Part shown: positions 1 to 6,126 of the stretch, in pieces
Numbering within the stretch: position 1 is the stretch's first letter
How the letters are laid out: each line of letters begins with the position of its first letter
DNA from: Acidobacteriota bacterium
Lineage (GTDB): Bacteria > Acidobacteriota > Thermoanaerobaculia > Thermoanaerobaculales > Thermoanaerobaculaceae
Direction: 5' to 3'
Assembly: GCA_021782525.1 (NCBI GenBank)
Contig: JAJXUY010000037.1
Location: 1-9,917, forward strand
Length of the DNA stretch: 9,917 bases
The notes under the pieces: model-generated
What the model was told of the DNA's origin: nothing
What the model saw: only the letters and a program-made list of their open reading frames with translations
The model's database searches: none
Position numbers and translations under genes: made by a program

Positions 1-1
1 G

Positions 2-808
2 GCGGTCGAGGCCGACCTCCTGGTCGCAGTCTCGACCGTCCAGCACCACTACTTCGTCGGCTTCGGCGGCGGCTGGAAGCTGGTCTTCCCCGGCGTGGCG
101 GGGTACGCCGAGATCCAGGCCAACCACGGCAAGGTGCTCGACCTCTCGTCCGACCCGCCGCGCCGGCACCCGCGCTGCGAGCCCGGCGTGCTCGAGGGCA
201 ACCCGGTGGCCGAAGAGGTGGTGGCGACGGCCGCTCTGCGGCGGCCCGACTTCGCGCTCCTGCTGGTGGCCGGCGGCGCGGGCGCGCCGGCGTGGTCCGC
301 CGCCGGCCCGCTCGAGGCGGTGTTCCCGCTCGCGTGCGAGAAGGTGCGCGAGTGGTTCGAGGTGGAGGCCGGCCCGTTCCCGCGGGTCGTCGTCAGCGCG
401 GGCGGCTACCCGACCGACCACACGCTGATCCAGGCCCACAAGGCGCTCGACGCCGCCTGCCGCTTCGCCGCGCCGGACGCCGAAGTGCTGTTCGTGGCGG
501 CGTGCGGCGGCGGCGCCGGCTCGCCGGCGATGGAGCCGTTCCTCGCCGACCCGCGCGCCGCCGCGATCGCCGCCAGGCTCGCCGAGGAGTACGTGCAGTA
601 CGGTCACACCACGCTGCGCCTGGTCGAGAAGACCGGCCGGTTCCGCGTGCTGGCGAAGACCGAGCTGCCGCGCGACCTCGTCGAGCGCCTCGGGATGCAC
701 CCGGAAGCCGACGTCGAGGCCGCACTCGACCGCTGGCGCCGCGATGCGCCGAACGAGACGGTCGGCGTCATCGCCGGCGCCGCCGTGTACCCGCGGCGGA
801 GAGGGTAG
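2..808 (+). CDS. larA: LarA-family nickel-dependent racemase/epimerase, C-terminal two thirds (5' truncated by window edge)
   Basis: The open frame enters from the left edge in frame 2 and stops at TAG 806-808, giving about 268 residues against about 420 for full LarA, so the N-terminal part lies outside. LarA interconverts 2-hydroxy acids (lactate in the type enzyme) using a nickel-pincer nucleotide tethered to a lysine. Seen here: HHYFVGFGGGWK followed by PGVAGYAEIQANH. The second His is 10 residues before the Lys, and the final His 16 after it, which is the spacing of His174, Lys184 and His200 in Lactobacillus plantarum LarA. Further on, GGYPTDHTLIQAHK reproduces the family Gln-x-x-Lys (Gln295/Lys298) in the C-terminal domain. 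The catalytic set visible here is intact. The substrate cannot be read from sequence, since LarA homologues act on several 2-hydroxy acids. The cofactor genes larB, larC and larE are not in this window. It is convergent with the DUF169 gene and separated from it by a long hairpin. Confidence 0.88.
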   Translation, partial: AVEADLLVAVSTVQHHYFVGFGGGWKLVFPGVAGYAEIQANHGKVLDLSSDPPRRHPRCEPGVLEGNPVAEEVVATAALRRPDFALLLVAGGAGAPAWSAAGPLEAVFPLACEKVREWFEVEAGPFPRVVVSAGGYPTDHTLIQAHKALDAACRFAAPDAEVLFVAACGGGAGSPAMEPFLADPRAAAIAARLAEEYVQYGHTTLRLVEKTGRFRVLAKTELPRDLVERLGMHPEADVEAALDRWRRDAPNETVGVIAGAAVYPRRRG

Positions 809-810
809 AG

Positions 811-880
811 GGGAGAAGGGAAACGGAATAGGGAAGACGATGGCCGAGAACCGTCTTTCCTCTACCTTCTCCCGTCTCCC
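811..880. terminator. Long imperfect inverted repeat between convergent genes, probable bidirectional terminator
   Basis: Bases 811-839 pair with 852-880 without gaps at 23 of 29 positions, leaving a 12-base loop (840-851). The left arm is almost all purine and the right arm almost all pyrimidine. The right-arm side is followed by TTTT at 881-884. It lies just after the larA stop (808) and overlaps the last codons and stop (862-864) of the minus-strand DUF169 gene. Both the position and the T-run fit a transcription terminator. The imperfect, low-complexity arms could equally be a copy of a dispersed intergenic repeat. Confidence 0.55.
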
Positions 881-1701
881 TTTTCCCGTTCTTCTGCGCC
901 CGCCATCAGCTCGCGCCAGGTGCCGCGCTCGAGGAACGAGCCGGGCACGTTGGCCTCCATCTCCTCGAACATGGCGAACGGCACCGCGAACGTCATCTGC
1001 TGGTGACCGACCTGCGCGGCGACGTACTTGCGCGCCGACAGGTCGGTCAGGCCGACGATCGCGCGCGGATGCTCGGAGCGCGCCTCGCGGTAGGCGAGGA
1101 TGCCGATCGTCTGGCACCCCGCGCCCCACGGGATAATCACGTTCTCGTTGCCGTCGCGGCCGTAGTTGGCGAGCACGACGAGCGCCGAGAGGCGGTCCGG
1201 ATCGACGAGGAAGATCACGACCTCCGGGCGCTCGTCCGGGCCGACCTGGGCGAGCGGCTTGAGGACCACGTAGCGGGCCGGCACCTCGACCATCGGGAGC
1301 GCGTCCACGAACCGCTTCGTGGTCGCGGGGTCCTTGAGGTAGCGCTCACCCTCGGCGAGGTCCGCCGCGGCGTCGCGCCGCAACCCCGGCCCGGGTGTCG
1401 CGCCGGCGCCGGCTTGCGGGCCGTTGCCGGTGGAGAGGAAGCCGTAGAAGCGCGCGATCCCGCCCGGCCAGTTCTCGTACTGGTTGCCGAAACCGAGGCC
1501 GGTGCCGCCGCCGAGACAGCCGAACGTCTCGCGACTGGCGGCCGCGGGCCGCCCCTTCGCCGCCGCGGCGAGGAGGAGCCACATCACGCACCCCCATTTC
1601 CCGGGGACGAACTGCATGGCTCCCGCGGGGAGCTCGTCGGAAAACAGCAGGGCCACCGGCTCGAACCGTGCCCCGATCGCCCGCGCGATCGCGCTGTCCA
1701 T
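862..1701 (-). CDS. DUF169 (COG2043) family protein, function unknown
   Basis: 279 residues. Start chosen at ATG 1701, because GGGAGG lies 5 bases upstream of it; an in-frame GTG at 1707 overlaps that ribosome site and is less likely. The protein opens with the family pattern FEPVALLFSDELP, then KWGCVMW, then ETFGCLGGGTGLGFG, and carries a later WGAGCQTIG. These give three cysteines, Cys38, Cys62 and Cys196, embedded in the most conserved glycine/aromatic blocks, which suggests binding of a metal or redox cofactor (inference). There is no signal peptide or membrane segment, so it is probably cytosolic. The lysine/arginine-rich C-terminal tail (EEREKGDGRR) is encoded by the right arm of the hairpin at 811-880, so the end of the protein may have been shaped by that repeat. 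It lies 42 bases after the KynB-like gene on the same strand and is likely co-transcribed with it. DUF169 has no established reaction, and none is claimed here. Confidence 0.85.
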   Translation of the reverse strand: MDSAIARAIGARFEPVALLFSDELPAGAMQFVPGKWGCVMWLLLAAAAKGRPAAASRETFGCLGGGTGLGFGNQYENWPGGIARFYGFLSTGNGPQAGAGATPGPGLRRDAAADLAEGERYLKDPATTKRFVDALPMVEVPARYVVLKPLAQVGPDERPEVVIFLVDPDRLSALVVLANYGRDGNENVIIPWGAGCQTIGILAYREARSEHPRAIVGLTDLSARKYVAAQVGHQQMTFAVPFAMFEEMEANVPGSFLERGTWRELMAGAEEREKGDGRR

Positions 1702-1743
1702 GACCACCTCCCGCCAACCGTCGCGATGGTAGCTCCGCCGAGG

Positions 1744-2427
1744 TCAGCGCGGCGCGGTGGGGGGCGTGCCGAGCCGCTCGGTGAGGCCCTGCGGCAACGT
1801 CTTCGCCGGCAGCAGCAGCGCCCGCACCGGGGAGGCCTCGATGCCCGGGAGGCGGAGCGGCACGGCGACCAGCGTGTACGTTCCCGGCGGCGCGCTCGCG
1901 AGGTCCAGCCCTTCGAGGATGAGAATGTTCTGGGCGGCGCAGCGACGGTGGGCGACGAGGTCGGTGGCATCGGGGGGGTCGACCGACGGCGTGTCGAGCC
2001 CGACGAGCGTCACGCCGGCCCGGGCGAGGAAGTCCACGAAGCCGGGAGCGAGGCTCGCGAACACGAGCGGGATCGGGCTGCCCACGGGCCACGTCCCGGT
2101 GGCGAAGAGGACGCGCGGCGTCGTCGGGGTCCAGCCCGGGGGCAGGTCCGCCTCGGAGATCGCCAGGCGGTGGCCGGGAACCGCGACCACCTCGCAGCGT
2201 CCGAAGCACGCCGCGAGCTGCACGCCGGCCACGTCGCGCCCGAGCGGATCGACGTGCAGCGGGGCGTCGAGGTGGGTGCCGACGTGGGGGGAGAACTGCA
2301 GGCAGCTCACCGCGGCGCGGCCCGCCCCGTGCGGTTGCGTCCATCGCCGGGAGAACGGCGTGTCGCCCGGCCATGCCGGGGTCGCCGCCTCGAGCGGGCG
2401 AGTGATGTCGATGAGAGTTCCGAGCAC
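1744..2427 (-). CDS. kynB: Cyclase-family metal hydrolase, kynurenine formamidase (KynB)-like
   Basis: About 227 residues from a GTG at 2427; this start is set by homology, because KynB proteins begin close to the IDITRPL segment and are about 210-220 residues long. The frame stays open upstream to an ATG-type start at 2553, but that would add 42 residues of non-family sequence. No strong ribosome site is seen at 2427. KynB hydrolyses N-formylkynurenine to kynurenine and formate. Visible features are WPGDTPF near residue 19, the signature HVGTHLDAPLH at 48-58 (His48, His52, Asp54, His58), DTPSVDPPDA at 145-154, then His160 and Glu172 (ILEGL), and GIEASPVRAL near the end. All the usual metal ligands of the family are present. 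No other tryptophan-degradation gene is nearby, so another amide or ester substrate is possible: 'cyclase family' is certain, KynB itself probable. It is the first gene of a minus-strand pair with the DUF169 gene and divergent from pdaD. Confidence 0.82.
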   Translation of the reverse strand: MLGTLIDITRPLEAATPAWPGDTPFSRRWTQPHGAGRAAVSCLQFSPHVGTHLDAPLHVDPLGRDVAGVQLAACFGRCEVVAVPGHRLAISEADLPPGWTPTTPRVLFATGTWPVGSPIPLVFASLAPGFVDFLARAGVTLVGLDTPSVDPPDATDLVAHRRCAAQNILILEGLDLASAPPGTYTLVAVPLRLPGIEASPVRALLLPAKTLPQGLTERLGTPPTAPR

Positions 2428-2518
2428 GAACCCATGTTCGCACGCGGCGCAAGTGGCGCGGGCCGGGCGTTTCCGGCCGTCGCGCCGGAGCGGGGGTACG
2501 ATGGGTTGGCGATCGTGC

Positions 2519-2547
2519 TTGCCGTCCGGAGAGATTCGGTCTACGCT
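2519..2547 (+). promoter_or_regulatory. Candidate promoter for pdaD-speB in the divergent spacer
   Basis: TTGCCG (2519-2524) and TACGCT (2542-2547) are separated by 17 bases and sit about 40 bases before the pdaD ATG. The match to sigma-70 boxes is 4/6 and 3/6, so this is weak; spacing and location are the main support. The whole 161-base spacer 2428-2588 must also carry the promoter of the minus-strand kynB-DUF169 pair, for which no convincing boxes were seen. Confidence 0.3.
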
Positions 2548-2588
2548 CCGCACGCCCGCGCGGCGGAGATGTGCCAGGGGAGGGTGAG

Positions 2589-3146
2589 ATGCCCGCGAAC
2601 CTCGTGCCGAAGAAGTTGTACCTGACCAACGGTGTCGGTGTGCACCAGGAGAAGCTGCAGTCGTTCGAGCTGGCGCTGCGCGACGCCGGCATCGCGGCGT
2701 TGAACCTGGTGTCGGTGTCCTCGATCTACCCCCCGGGCTGCCGGATCATCACCCGCGCCAAGGGCGAGGAGTTCCTCGAGCCGGGCCAGATCGCGTTCGT
2801 GGTGATGAGCCGCGCCGAGACGAACGAACCGCACCGCATGGCCGCGGCGTCGGTCGGGGTCGCGGTGCCGGCCGACCGCCGCATGTACGGCTACCTCTCC
2901 GAGCACCACGCGTTCGGCCAGAACGCCAAGGAGGCGGGGGACTACGCCGAGGACCTCGCCGCCTCGATGCTCGCCTCGACCCTCGGCGTCGAGTTCGACG
3001 AGAACCAGTCGTGGGACGAGAAGCGCCAGATCTGGAAGATCTCCAACAAGATCGTGACGACGCGCAACGTGACCCAGTCGGCGGTCGTCGGCCGCTCCGG
3101 CAAGTGGACCACGGTCGTCGCCGCCGCGGTGTTGCTCTTCGACTGA
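2589..3146 (+). CDS. pdaD: Pyruvoyl-dependent arginine decarboxylase
   Basis: 185 residues. Start at ATG 2589, with GGAGG 5 bases upstream; an in-frame GTG at 2571 precedes the ribosome site and is rejected. The enzyme converts arginine to agmatine and CO2 in the cytosol using a pyruvoyl group made by self-cleavage. The cleavage signature NLVSVSSIYPPGC is intact. The predicted scission is between Ser44 and Ser45, and Asn39 lies 5 residues before Ser44, matching Asn47/Ser52/Ser53 of the Methanocaldococcus jannaschii enzyme. YGYLSEHHAFG near residue 105 carries the acid residue equivalent to the proposed proton donor (Glu109). Cleavage would yield a beta chain of about 44 residues and an alpha chain of about 141. 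Agmatinase follows 44 bases downstream, so the pair forms a complete arginine-to-putrescine route. In bacteria the family also occurs in Chlamydia (AaxB). Specificity for arginine is inferred from the family and the neighbour. Confidence 0.93.
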   Translation: MPANLVPKKLYLTNGVGVHQEKLQSFELALRDAGIAALNLVSVSSIYPPGCRIITRAKGEEFLEPGQIAFVVMSRAETNEPHRMAAASVGVAVPADRRMYGYLSEHHAFGQNAKEAGDYAEDLAASMLASTLGVEFDENQSWDEKRQIWKISNKIVTTRNVTQSAVVGRSGKWTTVVAAAVLLFD

Positions 3147-3190
3147 ACGGTGGCGCGAGCGCACGGCGGGCGCGCGACGGGAGGCGGCTG

Positions 3191-4090
3191 GTGAGCGACG
3201 AGCGCTACGCACCGTACCAGGAGTTCCTCGGCGTCCCCGCCGGGCAGAAGCCGGCGCGGGCCGCCCGTGTCGCGGTGCTGCCGGTGCCGTACGACCTGAC
3301 GACCTCGTACCAGCCCGGCGCGCGGCGCGGCCCGATCGCGATCCTGGAGGCCTCGACGCACCTCGAGACGTACGACGAGGAACTGGGCTGCGAGACGTGG
3401 CAGGAGGTCGGGATCGAGACGTTGCCGGCCGTCGTCCCCGACACCTCCGGGCCCGCGGCCACGATGCGGCGGATCGAGGGCGTGGCGGCCGAGATCGTGG
3501 CGGCCGGCCGCTTCCTCGTCGCGCTCGGCGGCGAGCACTCGATCACGGCGCCGCTGGTGCGCGCTGTCCGCTCGCGGCACCCGGGGCTCGGAGTGCTGCA
3601 GCTCGACGCCCACGCCGACCTGCGCGATGAGTTCGAGGGCTCGCCGCACAACCACGCCTGCGTGATGCACCGCCTCCTCGACGACCGCGTGCCGCTGGCG
3701 CAGGTGGGGGTCCGCTCGCTGACCGGCGAGGAGCGCGAGCTGATCGAGAAGCGCGGGATCTGCACCGTGCTCGCGCCGGAGGCCGTAGGCGCGCCGGTCG
3801 AGCGCTGGATCGGGCGGGTCGTCGAGGCGCTGCCGGACGAGGTCTATGTCACCGTCGACCTCGACGCCTTAGACCCGGCGATCATGCCCGCCACCGGCAC
3901 GCCGGAGCCGGGCGGCCTCGACTGGTACCGGGCGCTCGCGGTGCTGCGCGAGGTGGCGCGTCGCCGGCGTATCGTCGGGTTCGACGTCGTCGAGCTGGCG
4001 CCGATTGCGGGCCTCGTCGCGCCGGATTTCCTCGCCGCCAAGCTGGTCTACCGCCTGCTCGGGTACTCCCTGCTCTCGCCGTCGAGCTAG
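3191..4090 (+). CDS. speB: Agmatinase (ureohydrolase family, agmatine to putrescine and urea)
   Basis: 299 residues from GTG 3191, preceded by GGGAGG with a 6-base spacer; no ATG fits better. It is a binuclear-manganese ureohydrolase. Visible are GGEHS (113-117, His116), DAHADLRD (139-146: Asp139, His141, Asp143), DLDALDP (223-229: Asp223, Asp225) and GTPEPGG (236-242), so all six usual metal ligands and the Glu of the GTPEPGG loop are present. Length is typical for SpeB. The upstream arginine decarboxylase supplies agmatine, which favours agmatinase over arginase, formiminoglutamase or guanidinobutyrase. The 44-base gap to pdaD, with no visible terminator, suggests one operon. Codon 227 (3869-3871), inside the metal-binding DLDALDP motif, is TTA, a rare codon in such GC-rich DNA. 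Confidence 0.93.
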   Translation: MSDERYAPYQEFLGVPAGQKPARAARVAVLPVPYDLTTSYQPGARRGPIAILEASTHLETYDEELGCETWQEVGIETLPAVVPDTSGPAATMRRIEGVAAEIVAAGRFLVALGGEHSITAPLVRAVRSRHPGLGVLQLDAHADLRDEFEGSPHNHACVMHRLLDDRVPLAQVGVRSLTGEERELIEKRGICTVLAPEAVGAPVERWIGRVVEALPDEVYVTVDLDALDPAIMPATGTPEPGGLDWYRALAVLREVARRRRIVGFDVVELAPIAGLVAPDFLAAKLVYRLLGYSLLSPSS

Positions 4091-4376
4091 ACGACGCCAG
4101 GCTCGTCCGCGCCCGCGCGATGCGAGTTCTTGACAGCTCCGGTAGATGAACTGGGTTCACGTCTTGTGAGGGGACGTGGGGCCGCAAGACGCGTGGGCAC
4201 CGGGCTGGCGGCCGCCGCCGCGCTGGCGGCGGCGGGATCGGAGAGCCGGGGGTCGCGCTCGCGTCGGCGCAGCAGCAGCGCGCGCTGGCCCTCGTTCGCG
4301 TCGTCGGCGCGATCGGGGTGAGCACGCAGGCGCTCGCGGACCGGAGGATCGATTTCGGCGTCACCGACGACCTGCC
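4091..4376. other. Gene-poor, decayed segment after speB
   Basis: No intact gene is seen. The first 90 bases contain a perfect TTGACA (4130-4135) without a matching -10 box, and a CACGTC/GACGTG inverted repeat (4158-4163 with 4173-4178, 9-base loop) that might help end the speB transcript. From about 4220 to 4376 the frame at positions of type 3n+1 shows coding-like third-position GC and reads [16 protein letters not shown]. That resembles the DFGxTDxP segment of PstS-type periplasmic binding proteins, but the similarity is short and tentative. The frame is lost at the junction with the RND-pump tail at about 4377 and hits TGA at 4414. The segment is best read as fragments of older genes. Confidence 0.4.
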
Positions 4377-4634
4377 GGCGGCGACCTCTCGCTCGGCTCC
4401 CTGGTCGGGTTCGTGACCGTGTTCGGGATCACGCTGCGCAACTCGATCATGCTGATCTCGCACTACGAGCACCTGGTGGACGTCGAGGGCGCGAGCCGGG
4501 GGCCCGAGACCGCGGTGCGCGGCGCCGAGGAGAGGCTGGCACCGATCGTGATGACCGCGCTCGTCACCGCGCTCGGCCTGCTGCCGCTCGCGCTGCGCTG
4601 GGTTCGCTTCGCCCCGCGGCCCGCCGCTGGCTGA
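4377..4634 (+). pseudogene. Remnant of a CzcA/CusA-type heavy-metal RND efflux pump (C-terminal tail with internal deletion)
   Basis: An 85-codon frame with no start of its own ends at TGA 4632-4634. It begins abruptly with [19 protein letters not shown], then [27 protein letters not shown] and [17 protein letters not shown]. This is the highly conserved membrane stretch near the C-terminus of CzcA/CusA pumps, which are normally over 1000 residues and export metal cations across the envelope. After LLPLAL the expected GEPGREI segment and the last two membrane helices are missing. The frame continues directly as [12 protein letters not shown], which looks like the normal pump C-terminus (family form LPTLALRxGRF). 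The piece has therefore lost everything upstream and about 40-50 residues internally, perhaps by recombination between the two LPxxLAL-coding repeats. It cannot be a working pump. Confidence 0.78.
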
Positions 4635-4646
4635 GGCCGGCGGGCC
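4618..4646. terminator. GC-rich hairpin between convergent genes
   Basis: A perfect 9-base stem, GGCCCGCCG (4618-4626) with CGGCGGGCC (4638-4646), encloses an 11-base loop that includes the TGA of the pump remnant. It lies 5 bases before the stop of the minus-strand MFS gene at 4651. There is no T-run on either side, so it would be a weak or factor-assisted terminator; position and stem strength are the evidence. Confidence 0.5.
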
Positions 4647-4650
4647 CCGT

Positions 4651-6123
4651 TCAGAACTCCAGCGGCGCCTCGACGGCCTTGCGCCCTGAGAGTTCCTCCC
4701 GTTCCTTGACGAGGGAGAGGACGGCCGCGGCGAGGGCGACGAAGATCATCGTGAAGTAGACCTTGTCGAAGCTCAGCATCATCTCGTGGTGGCGCAACGC
4801 ACGCGTGACCGGGCCGGCCGCCGCGGCGCGCTCGATGAGGTCGTGCAGGTCGGTGCTGTAGATCATCTGCGCGAACGCCACGCCGCACATCATCCCGAGG
4901 CTGCGCATCATGTTGAGCAAGCCTCCGGCGACGCTGAGGTCCGCTTCCGGCGCCGCGCACATCACGGAGCGGTTGTTCGGCGGCGTGAACAGGCCGAGGC
5001 TGATGCCGAGCAGGACGAGGCGCCACACGACGGCGAACATCCCGGAGTCGTGGTGCAGCGTGCTCAGGGCGAACAGGCTGGCGGCGGTGAGCAACATGCC
5101 GCCGACGGTGAAAAGCCGCACGCCGAACTTGTCCGACAGGTACCCGCTGCCGAGCGCGACGACCGAGAGCGCCATCGGCACCGGCGTCAATAGCGTGCCC
5201 GCCCGCTCCGGGTCGAGGGCGAGGATCTTCTCGAGGTAGAACGGCAGCAGGAACATCGGCGCGAACAGCGCCATGTAGGAGAGCATGCCGGAGACGTTGC
5301 CGATCGTGAAGTTCCGCTCGCGGAACAGCGCGAGCTTGATGAACGGCTCGCGGGTGCGCCGCTCGATCAGGTAGAAGCCGGCGAGGGAGGCGGCGGCGGC
5401 GAGGAGGAGAAGCGCCCTGTGGTGCGAGATCCAGTTGTCGGCCGTGAACTGCGTCACGACCAGCATGAACGAGGCGAGCGCGGCCGAGAAGGTGAGCGCG
5501 CCGCGGTAGTCGAGCGACAGGCGCTGCCTGCGGGCCGCCGGCCGGGGGAGGACGAGCCAGGCGACGAGCGTCCCGACGATCCCGATCGGGACGTTGACGT
5601 AGAAGATCGCCTGGCAGGAGAAGCGCTCGACCAGGATGCCGCCGATGTACGGGCCGAACGACATCGCGGCGGCCTGCACGGCGCCCTGCACGCCGATCGC
5701 ACGGCCACGCTCCCGCTCCGGGAACACCTGGGTGATGAGGGCGAGGCTGTTCGACTGCAACAGCGCCGCCCCTACCGCCTGCACCACGCGCCAGACGACG
5801 AGCCCGACGATCCCCGAGGCCGCGCCGCACGCGTACGATCCCACGGTGAACAGCGCGAAGCCGGCGTTGTACAGCGGCTTGCGGCCGAGCATGTCGGCCA
5901 GCCGGCCCATCGCCGGCAGCATCAGGGTCAGCGTGAGGAGGTAGGAGAGCGAGACCCACTCCACGACGCCCATGCGGGCGTGGTAGCTGACGTTGATCGC
6001 GGGCAGGGCGATGTTGACGATGCTCGCGTCGAGCGCCGACATGAAGGCGCCGATCAGGACCGTGCCGAGCACGAACCAGCGATACCCCGGACGGCTCGCG
6101 ATACGGGGGAGCGGCGTCTCCAC
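4651..6123 (-). CDS. DHA2-family (EmrB/QacA-like) major facilitator drug exporter
   Basis: 490 residues, the usual length of 14-helix drug:proton antiporters in the inner membrane. Visible motifs are LDASIVNIALP (31-41, family motif D1), GRLADMLGRKPLY (73-85, motif A in the first cytoplasmic loop), RVVQAVGAALLQ (about 112, motif B) and the glycine-rich SFGPYIGGIL (about 154, motif C typical of exporters). Hydrophobic segments continue to about residue 470. The start is GTG 6123, only 3 bases after the TAG of the upstream kinase-like gene and without a clear ribosome site of its own, so translational coupling is likely. No HlyD/EmrA-type membrane fusion partner or outer-membrane channel accompanies it, so it probably acts alone across the inner membrane. 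The substrate is unknown. Confidence 0.9.
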   Translation of the reverse strand: METPLPRIASRPGYRWFVLGTVLIGAFMSALDASIVNIALPAINVSYHARMGVVEWVSLSYLLTLTLMLPAMGRLADMLGRKPLYNAGFALFTVGSYACGAASGIVGLVVWRVVQAVGAALLQSNSLALITQVFPERERGRAIGVQGAVQAAAMSFGPYIGGILVERFSCQAIFYVNVPIGIVGTLVAWLVLPRPAARRQRLSLDYRGALTFSAALASFMLVVTQFTADNWISHHRALLLLAAAASLAGFYLIERRTREPFIKLALFRERNFTIGNVSGMLSYMALFAPMFLLPFYLEKILALDPERAGTLLTPVPMALSVVALGSGYLSDKFGVRLFTVGGMLLTAASLFALSTLHHDSGMFAVVWRLVLLGISLGLFTPPNNRSVMCAAPEADLSVAGGLLNMMRSLGMMCGVAFAQMIYSTDLHDLIERAAAAGPVTRALRHHEMMLSFDKVYFTMIFVALAAAVLSLVKEREELSGRKAVEAPLEF

Positions 6124-6126
6124 GGG

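Noticed and set aside
1003..2625. Long plus-strand open frame (540 codons) opposite kynB and the DUF169 gene
   Set aside because: It is the antisense shadow of two genes with clear family motifs. Its product is Arg/Glu/Ala-rich low-complexity sequence without any domain.
3011..3190. Upstream extension of the agmatinase frame into pdaD
   Set aside because: It overlaps the conserved end of pdaD in another frame. GTG 3191 has a proper ribosome site and gives the normal SpeB length.
4130..4158. Perfect TTGACA as a promoter for the pump remnant
   Set aside because: No -10-like sequence occurs at 16-19 bases, and the downstream gene is broken.
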